NCBI GenBank assembly: GCA_022814565.1
Contig: JAKLNG010000005.1
Location: 1,550,001 to 1,614,000, forward strand
Direction: 5' to 3'
DNA length: 64,000 bases
DNA from: Phaeophleospora eucalypticola
Lineage: Eukaryota > Ascomycota > Dothideomycetes > Mycosphaerellales > Mycosphaerellaceae
The translations under genes were made by a program, and so were the position numbers. Below are positions 10,192-20,000 of this stretch, in pieces (the stretch's first letter is position 1; each line of letters starts with the position of its first letter). The notes under the pieces were generated by a model. The model saw only the letters and a list, made by a program, of their open reading frames with translations, was not told the DNA's origin and searched no databases.

Positions 10192-13100
10192 TCAAAATGA
10201 ATGTTTCCTCGGCCGGCCACGGCCACGCTTCCCCATGGCTTCTTCTGGCTCGGAGGAGTTCTCATCACCTTCATCTTCTTCCATCGCTTCGTCTTCCGGT
10301 CGATAATCCGACATGTTCTTACCAATGTCTGCGAGTCACAAGAGTCAGCAATGCCAATGCCAAGATCATTCTGTGACTCAGGCTTACTCACCAGCTGGTT
10401 CGTAGCCGTTATCACGATCACTTGCATCACCATCACTTTCAGGCGCGTCGTCTTCCCCTTCTCCCTCTTCCACTTCCACTGCCTTGCCTCGACGCGTACT
10501 TTTGGTAGCTTTCTTGGAAGCTCCTCCGCGCGTCAGACTACTCTTGGACAGCTTGCCTGACTTTCGCGCCCGCTTGATAGGCCCATCCTTCACCTCAATG
10601 ATGTCATGGAACTCGGAAACCAGCATACTGTTTCTGACGTGAGGCACAGATTTGCTCTGAGATTGTGCCGCAGCCGTCTTTGCCTTCGCAGTACCGCCAA
10701 GCTGTTGCTCAGGAAAGAGCGGACCATAGTCGAAAAACAGCTCTTCGCCCGGTTGAATGCGCTTGGCACCGAACAACGCAATACGATGCACGGTGTTGCA
10801 CATGTACGTACGAGCGTAGAGATTTGCCTTCTTGCTGTTTGCGTGGTTGATGAACCTCACTTTGTTGCCCAAGTACGTGCTGTCGATCTCCTGATCTTGG
10901 TTCAGCGAGAAGAGGTAGCTTAACTTCTGGTGCTCGTACACAGCACCGCGTCGTTCAGCCTCGTCTTTAGTGACGATTTCGCCTTTGTATTCAGCGACAT
11001 AGTCATGCTCGCGGATGTCCTCGCACGCGTAAAGGCCGAGACCATGGACACCACTGTCGCCCAGGATCGTGTGTTTGGGAACGCCTCGCTGGATGCTGGC
11101 ATTTCTGCAGCGACTGTGTAAGATAGTATCGTCATGACGATGAACAGGGTCCAAGACCTCGCAAACGCCACAATCGCCGCAGAGATCTGCATCGCACTCT
11201 CTGCCGAGCTGATAGCAGGCGCAATCTTCGTTTTCGAAGCAGACGCGTTTTGTCTTCTTTGTCTTTGCTCTCGAGCAGTTACATCCCTGAAACTTTCTGG
11301 TGCAGCCTGGACCGCAACCGCAGGTTTTCTCGCAGGGAATTCTAGCCTCGTAACAAGAGCACTTTGCAGTTTCGCAAGGGGTTCCAGGATGATGACAAGG
11401 ATAGAACGGCCCTCGCGCGTCCGCTTTGTTGTGCAACAAATTTGCATTCGGGCCAACCTGCCAGTATCGGAGAGCCTTTCTGTCCTTGGTGCCTGTCACG
11501 AGCGGAGTTCCGTCTACCGAAGGTGGAAAGCCGACTCTCCTGCGATAATTGACTTCTTGCGGATTGATGATGTCGGTCGCCACAGTAAGCTCCTCCTTGT
11601 CTTTGCTCGGCTGCGGAAGCGATTGGCCATCACTGCTTTCCTTGATCTCGCCATGATACGGGCAATTGAAGCGCATGCAAGTCCTGCAAGTCAACTCATC
11701 CACGCTAATGTCGTCTTTGTGCTGTTCAAAGAGCTTCTTGACATATTCGCTGCGTCTTGCGACGTGCCAAAGGCTCACGTTGGTCATCTTTTGAAAGTGA
11801 TCGCACAATAGCGCTGCCTTGCCGACCCTTTCCGCGTCTGGTTTGGGAAGCTGGCTGAGCACGTTTACCCACGGCTCGGCAGTTCTGACAAACTCCTCTT
11901 TGCAAAAGTCTTTTCTACGCTGAAGCGATGTGTGCGCGTCGCGGTCACTTCCCAGGTCTGGTAAAGGTTCCAACAGAAAACGAAGAACGTCTGACCACTC
12001 GCAGCCGATATCTTCTAGCATCTCCTCACAGTACTCTGCATATCTTTCCGCCTGAGCCATCTTCTCGAGCTTTTGATGTCGAGATTCGACGTCAAACCAG
12101 TAGTGCTCTTGGAGCGCTTGAGCGTCATTCATGTCGAACTCGTCCCCAAAGTAGGGCCAGTGTTGCAAAACACCCTCGTTATTCGCGAGAAAGTTGTCTT
12201 TGATGCTGACGTAATGCGCGTAGTTTGGAACATCCTCGCCAACCAGGTCATAAGACTTGGAAGGCACTGCCCAGTGCGTTCTTATCTGAGATCTGGTCGA
12301 AGGATACCTCTCCGCAGAAATCTTGATCTGGCCGGGCGCGGCCTTCTTCTTGTTCGTCTGGGTAGCACTCAGCTGTTCAAGTTCCAATGGCCGCATTTTC
12401 TGGAAGATTGATGTTGGCTCATCAAAGGCTTGCTGTGGAGCTGCATTTCTTGCTTCCTTGAGCCAACTGCGGGCGAAGTGATCGTTGTCGTTCCGCAGCT
12501 CATCAATGTACTTTCCCACGACGTGCTCGACATGTCTTGAAGTAGTCACGTTTGGAGGCTTAATGCTGCGCTTGGCCCGAGGCGACTTGAATGCTGTTGA
12601 GGAAGTCACACCGGACTCTAAGGCCGTGGTGCGAGCAACAGTGGTGGGCTGCGATGGCGCTTGCACTTCGTTTCCCTCGCGATGAGCTCCAGGACGGCTT
12701 GCACTAGCCTTCTCAGTTATGGGAGCAGGCGCACCCTTCTCCTTTACCTCAGATCTGGCAATTGGCTTGCTCATGGTCGCGACCGAACTTGCACGTGCGC
12801 CGCGCGACTTTGCTTCTTTCGTTGCTTGCGGGACCTCCTTGCTGCTGGGTTGCGCCTTTAGGTTTGAACTGGAGTCTTTATGCCTGTCTGGCGTTGAGGT
12901 GCGGCTCACTTGAGGCTGCCTTACGTTTGTCTGCGGGTTCGATGTTTTATTCTTGCCTGGCTCATCGCTACGAGTCTGTGCAATGTCCTCTAGGCTCGTT
13001 TCCGAGGGCGATAGTGGATACTTGCGTTTGCGCGCCGCCGCGTCTGGGCTGCTGCAATTTCCACTCCTAGAGGCGCTGCCCTGAGCTTGGGGGCTCTTTG

Positions 13101-14169
13101 CAGGTCTCTGAGGCGACTTTGACGAAACTCTCTTCGAATGACTGCCTGAACCACGTTCTGTGCTCGTATCTCGAGGCTGTGCTGCAGGGGCTTTGCGGGG
13201 GCCAACCTCGGTGTCTGAGACATTGGCTTGTGGCGATTGGAGAGGGCTCTCTGGCACTTCAAGACCACGATCAGCAGAGCCAGGGTCATTCCTCTGCTTA
13301 GGCGAAGGCTGCTGATTCGGCGTTCTGGCCAAATTCGATGGCACCTCATCGATCTTGGTTAATCTTGTTCTCGAGGATGGTGATGCGCCCTTTCTCGCAA
13401 AGCTTTCGAAGAATCCTTTCGAGTTGCCAGGGCGAGTAGGAGTGCTAGAAGTAGCAATAGGAGCGGGCTTTGGAGTTCCGCTAGCCGCACGAGAAGAGGA
13501 TGGGGGTCGGCTCGAGGGTCGAGGCTTTGCTGATGGCTCCCTTTCGGACGACCTCTTAGGTGTAGCTGTAGTCCGTGGAGGTAATAGATTATCTTCATGT
13601 GTGAAACGCAGACCTTCGGTACCGAGAGCCTCGTTCGTGGTTTTGGGTCCACGCGACTCAGACCTTGGAAGTGGAGAAGAGGCATTGCTTGAGTTACTCT
13701 GGAGCTTGGCTCTCTTAGCTGGTCCCGATCCATAAGGTGGCAAGTCTCTCTCTCGCTGTCGTTTTCGGCCGATTTGCTCTGTTGATGATTCTTGAGCTGG
13801 AGGTGATTGCAGGGTCGACCCATGAGCAGATACTGAAGGTGCCGGCTTGGGGCGATGAGTGGCTTGCGAGCCAGACTGGTTGGACGAAGATGGCTCGCGA
13901 ACGTGGTCTCGAGTCGCAGAGCTGTTGGCCATGTTTGGTCGGTTTTGGAGTTTGTCGGAAGAAGCGCTTTTTGGTTGGCGCTTCGGCAAAGCAGGCGCGC
14001 CGGCTCGCACGTGCCTACTCGATGGGCCCGGACTTCCTTTCTCGGAACTGCTGCTCATGGTAAGGTCGATGGTCAAAGATTCTCCATGGGACTTGCGGTG
14101 CGGACGTGCGTCGTCCGAATCATCGCCTGCTAAGTCAATCACAGCGGTAGGTGGTTTCGATGGCGCCAT
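10192..14169 (-). CDS. Histone H3 lysine-27 methyltransferase, E(z)/KMT6 family
   Basis: The exons are 14169..10392 and 10328..10192 with a 63-nt intron (GTGAGT donor, ACTCGCAG acceptor, phase 1), giving 1304 residues. The first 600 or so are Ser/Pro/Arg-rich and disordered. The conserved part holds CRTCMRFNCPYHGE, then a Cys-rich CXC/pre-SET region (about 930-1030: CSCYEARIPCEKTCGCGPGC, CNCSRAKTKK, CACYQLGRECDADLCGDCG). A SET domain follows at about 1030-1155 with HGLGLYACEDI, RFINHAN and EELFFDYG. CXC followed by SET without post-SET is diagnostic of the Polycomb enzyme that trimethylates H3K27 within PRC2 in the nucleus. The last exon encodes an acidic stretch and an AT-hook, GKRGRGRPRK. 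Reading through the intron gives a false stop at 10384. Confidence 0.92.
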
Positions 14170-15387
14170 GGTGGTTGAACAGTCTGTGCCCTTCACTTCA
14201 TTCAGGATGAGCGTGGCCCAGCGCGAGTGCCAGCGCGCGCTGCTGCACAAGAAGCGTGAGGCAGCTGCGCTGCTTGTCCGAGCACCCGCTAGCTTGATCT
14301 TGGATATGCGCGCATTGGGAGCATTGACCTTGTGGACTGGCGCCCGGTGGAAGACACCCGCCGTGGACACGTATTGAATTCGTTTTCGCTGCATGTCGGT
14401 CAGTGTGCGTTCTTTCATGTGTGCGCATGTGCAAATCTCGGGCTCGTGGTGTCGGCGGATGGGAAGTTACTTGCCTCGTGTTGGGGATCGCGAGGGACGA
14501 CCCTAGCGCGGCTGCTGCGCGGAAATGGCTCCGATTGTGGCAATCAATGGGAAGTGTATTGTTTGTGTGTGTCGTGAGGAAGTTTCTCGAGGTGGCTATT
14601 GTGGTGAGGTGGACAATAACAAAGGTGAGGTTGCCGCACACAAAGCGTGGATGAGGAAAGCGCGCGTTGTGCTCCGCTTTGAGTTTGGGGCCGGGAACTA
14701 ACACGGCTAGCTTCGGAGTGCTAAATCTCACGGCAGGACATTTATGTTGGTGGAGGGACGGAAGGTGCACTCTCTCACGTCTCGAACTTATTCCTCATAT
14801 GTGCGCTTCTCGCATGCACACAGACGCAACTGTCGTCCAGGGCATTCATTTGCAGCGTACTTGGTTCACGGAGTGGGGACCTCATCGCCGAACTAACAAC
14901 GGAAAGTCAATTTGTTTCTCAAGCCTTGGGCTCCCGTTGGGGTAGAGGAGAGTCTTGAGCTTTCCGCATCAACGCCAGTCGAGAGCTCAAAGAATGGACA
15001 GAGACGCCTCTCGGCCCATTACTCAGCTGAAATGAGACAAATTTGACAAGCGCCATGAAGTGCAGGTATTCTAGGACTTCATGTGTCGTATCAGGGATGA
15101 TGAGAGGTCTTAGGGTTAGGGTTTCAAAATGCTCTGGGCGCAGAGGAACAGATCGATTTTTGGCAGGCGTACATCCCAATGCTCTTTGCGCTGCTCCCAA
15201 GGTTGCCATTTGATGAGTAAACTACTCGCGTTCTGGTCACCAAACAGAAGTACTACCCTTCATCATCTCCACCCGCAATTCATCGCCAAGCCTTCCAAGC
15301 GCGAAGCGATGCTTCTTAGCGTCCCAAATTGTAGAATATATATACGTATGAGGCGGGCACCTCTAACATCACATGACCTGTAAAGCG
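14170..15387. promoter_or_regulatory. KMT6 upstream region and tRNA 5' flank
   Basis: This 1.2-kb stretch has no credible protein gene. It must include the KMT6 promoter and 5' leader. A telomere-like TTAGGGTTAGGGTTT is at 15110-15124 and is listed separately. Confidence 0.45.
15110..15124 (+). promoter_or_regulatory. Interstitial telomere-type repeat (TTAGGG)2
   Basis: Two perfect TTAGGG units plus TTT are seen directly, 264 bp upstream of the tRNA-Phe gene. The same hexamer makes up Pezizomycotina telomeres and is the target of Tbf1/TRF-type Myb proteins, which also act at some promoters. It could be a factor site, a telomere-repair scar or chance. Confidence 0.6.
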
Positions 15388-15394
15388 GCAACTT

Positions 15395-15406
15395 TAGCTC
15401 ACTTGG
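15395..15406 (+). promoter_or_regulatory. Pol III A box of tRNA-Phe
   Basis: TAGCTCACTTGG matches the tRNA A-box pattern (TRGCNNANNNGG) with C where G is usual at tRNA position 15. Confidence 0.75.
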
Positions 15407-15417
15407 GAGAGCGCCAG

Positions 15418-15469
15418 GTTCGTCTCACTCGAACTCCATCCTCTGCGATCGCCTGCTAACCGAATTTAG
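15418..15469 (+). other. Spliceosomal-like intron 1 in the tRNA-Phe anticodon stem (52 nt)
   Basis: The insertion starts GTTCGT directly after CCAG, giving a CAG|GT junction. It has a perfect branch-site motif CTAAC (15456-15460) and ends TTTAG with the branch A 10 nt from the 3' end. Length and signals match the protein-coding introns in this window. It splits the 5' strand of the anticodon stem between tRNA positions 30 and 31. A short inverted repeat GTTCG/CGAAC at its 5' end could form a hairpin. Confidence 0.8.
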
Positions 15470-15476
15470 ACTGAAG

Positions 15477-15504
15477 CAAATTCGGTCAAAGCACACTGTG
15501 CGGT
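15477..15504 (+). other. Canonical tRNA intron (28 nt) after position 37
   Basis: It sits one base 3' of the anticodon, the standard site for the tRNA-splicing endonuclease. The intron segment TTCGGT can pair with the anticodon region ACTGAA, as in yeast pre-tRNA-Phe. Ends do not follow GT-AG. Confidence 0.85.
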
Positions 15505-15520
15505 ATCTGGAGGTACTGTG

Positions 15521-15579
15521 GTATGTCAATAATCCCAAAACCTCCAAAACCTCCTACAATACGCTGACTCAGCCAAAAG
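15521..15579 (+). other. Spliceosomal-like intron 2 at the T-stem/T-loop border (59 nt)
   Basis: It begins with the ideal fungal 5' splice site GTATGT, has a CTGAC branch-like motif (15564-15568) and ends AAAAG. It separates position 53 from position 54. The 3' splice site AAG is weaker than CAG or TAG. Its interior has a short tandem CCAAAACCT repeat. The terminal G recreates the first base of the B box. Confidence 0.75.
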
Positions 15580-15587
15580 TTCGATCC
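15579..15587 (+). promoter_or_regulatory. Pol III B box of tRNA-Phe, restored across the intron boundary
   Basis: GTTCGATCC matches the B-box consensus GWTCRANNC. Its first G is the last base of intron 2, so the DNA element is intact although the tRNA is split at that point. The A-to-B box distance is about 170 bp, long but within the range TFIIIC can tolerate. Confidence 0.75.
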
Positions 15588-15603
15588 ACAGAAGTTGCAG
15601 TTC

Positions 15604-15608
15604 TTTTT
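15604..15608 (+). terminator. Pol III terminator of tRNA-Phe
   Basis: A run of five T residues begins 5 bp after the discriminator base, as expected for Pol III termination. Confidence 0.75.
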
Positions 15609-16117
15609 GCCCTTCGGCGCTTCTTTTTGGTCCATATATCAAGTCTGTACGATGTGTGGATGTTGAGAAATGAAGCCTGGAAGGTATGGGCCAAACCTCC
15701 ACTGGCTCCTCCCTTTCTAGGGCGCCCACCGATTTTTTGACCATACCATGCGATTCCACTCGCTCGCGGCTTTCATTTACACTTTGAATCATTTCAATCG
15801 AAGCAATGCTGCGCTCAAAAATGCGTTGTGAAGCTATGGGAGCAAATTTGCATGTGTCAAGCGGGAGGGGCCGAGATTTCCTATTCGGGCAATGACACGT
15901 GCCCTGTGCCACCTTCGCGTGCTTCGCCGTCTCTGCAGCACAACCGTTGGTCTTCAAACATAACAAAAGATGTTGGAGGCGCAAAGACCTCGCACATTGA
16001 TGACACGGTCATTTCTCAAGTTTGCACAAGTACACAAAAAGCTCTATGCTACAAGTGCCGTGGGTCCCTGATACGCCATCGCTATTCAATCCATATACAA
16101 CGCCACGCTGCGGCGCA
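15609..16117. other. Intergenic
   Basis: The 509 bp between the tRNA terminator and the end of the Skt5-like gene show no credible gene or repeat. Confidence 0.45.
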
Positions 16118-19100
16118 TCACATCACAACACAATTCTCTTCATTGTGCTTCTGGTCTTTCCTCGTCAACTTCCCGTTGACAGGTGCTGGTCGTGAGTTCT
16201 TGCCCCCCTTCTTCAACTCCTCTAGTCGTTCAATAGCTTTCGGGAATTTATAGCTGGCTGCTCGGCCGTACCACCTTCGCGCCTGATGATGTATATGTCA
16301 GTAAAAACTCTCTCCTCATACGCGACAGTTCGAACTCACCTCGTCCATGTTGGCAGGGCAGCCAATGCCATTTTCGGTGAAGTAGCCCATAGCAAACATT
16401 GCCTTGGCGACTTGTGGCCCGCCTTCGCTGCTCGCTGCCTTTCTCGCCCACAGGTATGCTTCCGTGTCGGAGTGTTCCAGAATGCCCTCGGCGCCAGTCA
16501 AATACCACCCAGACAGCGCCAATTCGGCCTGATGCTCGCCCTGAGCAGCAGCTTTAGTGTACCAAGCGATACTGTCTCTGTTGGAGATTGGCAGGCCTAG
16601 ATTGCCGTATTCGTACGCCTGGCCGAGTCGGAATTGGGAAACCTTGAATCCCAGCTTAGCAGCCTGCATGAACAGGTCCCTCGCATAGGCATCGTCTGCG
16701 ATAACCTTATTCCTGATTTCCGGGTTTTTGTTCGTGCTCTCGTAGAGTATACCAAGCTCGTGCAGAGCGTGCGGGTTGTCCTGGTCTGCTCTTTCTGCTC
16801 CCCGCTTGAGCCAAGTCAAGGCTTCTCCAATATTCTTGGGCTGACCGAGCAGGCCTTTGAGCATGACCGCACCAACTTTGTACATGGCTGCTGCATCACC
16901 AAGAGCAGCTGCGCGACGATACCACTGCACTGCTTTTGCATAATCTTTGCTTGTGCCGCCGCCTTCTTCTGGACCCATCTCACAGCAGACAGCTGTACGA
17001 TAGGCCGCCTGAGCATGACCTGCCTTCGCAGCAGCATGATACAGCTTAAAGGCCTCTTTGGTATCGGCTTCCAGACCGAGCATACCCTGCCCGTAGCAAT
17101 CTGCCATGTAGAACTGTGCTTCTGGGTAGCCATTCGCGACTAGCTTCTTCAGACGCTTGTGGGCTTCTTGGGTGTACCGCTCGCGATTCTTGGCTGTTGT
17201 TCTCGCGTCGGCTCGTCCATTCTCGGGCGCAAGGACAGAGCAAGCCTCGACCAGCTTCTTCACCAAGACCAACGTCTGCTTGGGGCTGTACGGGCCATTG
17301 TCAACCGAGCCTCGGAGACGCTCCAGTTCTGCGTGCGTGACGGGCTGAGCAAACTGATCTATAGACGCTTGTCGCTGGTGAGGAGCTCCTCCTGGGCCAC
17401 CTCCAGAAGCACCAGCATAGTTGCGCACTGGAGGTGGTTTGCCCGGCTGAGGCTGACCAGACGGCAAGAGACCAGCGCGAACTGGGGTAGGATGATGAGG
17501 CAAAGCATCTGGATTGCTGCTCTGCCCCGGCGGCTCCGGAGCAGAGCGCTGCTGCGTAAGAGGTACACCGCCGTTCACACCAGGAGGACCAGGCGGCCCC
17601 CGCGGACCACCCTGAGGTGGTGGGGCGCTTCCTACTCTTTCCTGTCCCGGATCAGACCAAACAGTCTGTGCTGTAGGATTGCGATCAAATCCAGGCCTTT
17701 GCTGCGGCGGATACATGCCTCTGGGAGGAGGTGCTCCGGGTGGAAAGCGTGGCCCCGGCCCAGGAGGCCCTCGTGGTCCTGGACCTGGTCGACCCGGTGG
17801 CCCTCTCGCATCATCTAGAGACCTCCTTACTGGCATGTCGTTGGCATAAGGAGCATGTGGAGGCGGCAGAGGGCCGTCTGCCTGGTGCATGCCATTCGGA
17901 GGCTGGTTCCTGTATGGAATATCGTATTGTCTGTCTGCTCGTCCAGGCGCCGGAGCTGGAATGCCGTGTCCATTGTATGGATCCGTCATGCCTCGCCTTG
18001 GAGGCCCTGGAGGAGCTGAAGGTGGCGGTGGACGGCCATATTGATCCTGCGCGTAGCGGAGATCTTGGACTGACTGTGACTGGGGCATTGAGCTTGGAGG
18101 TGCTGTCTGCATTCTCGCTATCGACGGGGCGGCTCCTGCCGATTGAGACTCTGGCACGCGCTTGTCTCCAGGCTGCATCCGCTTGTGGAGATTCGACGTC
18201 TGACCAGGTGCCGCGCTATCGAAATCGGGCATTTCAGCTTCGATTTCTTCGTCTCGAGAAGTTGGCGCACGCTTCACCGTTCTCGGGGGCGTGGTGCTGT
18301 AGTGGTCGTAGATGTCTCCGAGGCTGCCGTTCCGGGCGTGATGGTCCTCCGCGGTTGAGGGTTGATTGGGTAGGCTCGAGTAACTTTGCTGTGGTATGCT
18401 GGCCTGAGAGTGCTGCGCAAGAGGACTAGCGAGCAATGGGGTAGGCGCCGGTCGCTGGCCCTGCGACGTCGAGGGACGCGGAGGTACATGCACTGGGCTG
18501 AAAGGTTGCTGGTCGCCAAATGTCGGACGCTGTTGCGCCTGACTGGTATCAATGGGAGGTACACCACGTTGCTTTGGCAAGCTCTGCGGCATCTGATTGT
18601 GCCCTCCGAAACCCTGCTGATACTCTGGCCCTCGCGTGTTTGAGGTGTAACCTGGATCATGCAGGTCCGAACGCGGCGGAGATCGTCGGTCGGACTGGGC
18701 TTTGGGAGGTGTCTGGCCAGCTACCATCGGCCATTGATCGGGATAGTCCTCTCGCGACGGAGTGACGAGGCCATTGGGAGCCTGTGACGCAGTCAGAACA
18801 ATGTTGCCTTTGCATGTCAATCTGAAAAGCAGTCGCTCATTCGCCCAATAACAAAAGCTTGCAACTGTTAACACAAAGAAAAGCTGAAGTACGTACCGGC
18901 CATTGTCCTTGCGGCTGCTGGTATGGGTCGTGTCTTTGTGCAGTATCCGCAGAGTACTGACGATCTGGGTCTGGCCTGTGAGGCGGTGGACCGTTTCTTT
19001 CTGCTCTGTAGCCATTTTCTCGGGATGTACCAGGACGTGGTCCATTCGATGTCCCGGGCCGTCCTTGCACTTGCTCAGCACTACCGCGTTGGCTGGGGGT

Positions 19101-20000
19101 GTCTGTGCCTCCTGATTTTTCTGGCTTCTTCCCACCGAAGACGGGAAACGCGTTGTCGAACGGGAGAGTTGCCGGCGATTTCGCAGCATTCTTCATCTTC
19201 GCCCTTTCTTGCGCCTTCCAGTCCTCCATCGACGTCTTGCTTGCTCCATTCGCGTGCGATGGGTTCTGTACTTGCCGCGTTGGCTGCGCGGCATAGCCTC
19301 CATTCTGCTGAGGCCTATGCGAACGATCTCCATATCCTGTACGTGGTTCTCTTGGGCGCTCGGTCTGAGCTGGAGGTGCATACTGACCATGCTCCTCGTA
19401 AGTGTTCATGGACTCTTGCTGTGCGTATCCATTCTCGTGTCCGTAGCCATTCTGCCTCGGGGCATATCCATTTGGCTCGCCATATCCGTTCCTCGGGCGC
19501 TGCGCCTGTGGAGGGTAATTGGCTGCCTGTGCGTATGGGTCCTTTGGTCTTTGAGGTGGAGGATGTCCGTTCTGCCTCGGAGGCGCTCGAGGATCGCCAT
19601 TGTATGGACCTCTCCCAGGCGGAGGCTGCCCTCTGGGCGCAGTGTTCGGTCTGGCATGCTGAGAAGGCGGGGGTCCTCTTTGTGGCCTCTGCTGATACCT
19701 CGGATCATAGTTGCGCCCTTGGTCCTGCTGCCATTGCTGGGCAGTGTCCTGCTGTGACATGCCGTATCCGCCATTATTGTACATGTGCTCTTGCGGTGCG
19801 CTCACACCCTGATCATACCCGTATCCGTAATCTTGACCATATCCTCCTCCTCCAGAATACGGTTGTTGGTAGGGCTGAGAGTACCCTTGGTCGTATTGGT
19901 CGTACCCGTGGTCCCTATACCCCGGATTGGAAGCTTGCTGGCGCTGCTCCAGATATCCTCGACGAGGCGGCTCGTAGGCCGAGTTCTGATCGTAGGCCAT
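16118..20000 (-). CDS. Skt5/Chs4-type chitin synthase activator (Sel1 repeats, CAAX box)
   Basis: Three exons, 20000..18897, 18781..16340 and 16282..16118, encode 1236 residues. Introns are 115 nt (GTACGT...CACAG) and 57 nt (GTGAGT...CATCAG), both phase 0. The N-terminal 900 residues are low-complexity, rich in Gly, Pro, Gln, Tyr and Arg, and probably disordered. About seven Sel1 repeats follow from about 905 to 1205 (for example AQFYMADCYGQGMLGLEAD and SQFRLGQAYEYGNLGLP). The last exon ends in Cys-Val-Val-Met, a CAAX box for farnesylation, as in yeast Chs4/Skt5. That family recruits and activates chitin synthase III at the plasma membrane and septum. The CAAX tail is only seen after the last splice; reading through gives a false C-terminus. 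Confidence 0.9.

Larger units (their letters stand above)
15388..15599 (+). tRNA. tRNA-Phe(GAA) gene with one canonical and two spliceosomal-like introns
   Basis: Exons are 15388-15417, 15470-15476, 15505-15520 and 15580-15599, which join to exactly 73 nt. The acceptor stem GCAACTT pairs perfectly with AAGTTGC; the D stem is GCTC/GAGC, the anticodon stem CCAGA/TCTGG and the T stem CTGTG/CACAG. All 21 pairs are Watson-Crick. The anticodon loop is CTGAAGA with anticodon GAA, the T loop is TTCGATC and the discriminator is A. The exons closely follow yeast tRNA-Phe. Three insertions interrupt it: after position 30, after 37 (the normal tRNA intron site) and after 53. A box, B box and a T5 terminator are present. 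The one flaw is the 15-48 pair, C and A instead of the usual G and C. Intact helices argue for a functional gene rather than a relic. Confidence 0.88.

Noticed and set aside
11134..11811. 225-codon plus-strand open frame inside KMT6
   Set aside because: It lies opposite the Cys-rich and upstream conserved region of KMT6, whose frame is certain.
15388..15599. Reading the interrupted tRNA-Phe as a pseudogene shredded by random insertions
   Set aside because: All four stems are perfectly paired after removal of the three insertions, the mature length is exactly 73 nt, and A box, B box and terminator are intact. Random decay would not leave this. Only position pair 15-48 is odd.
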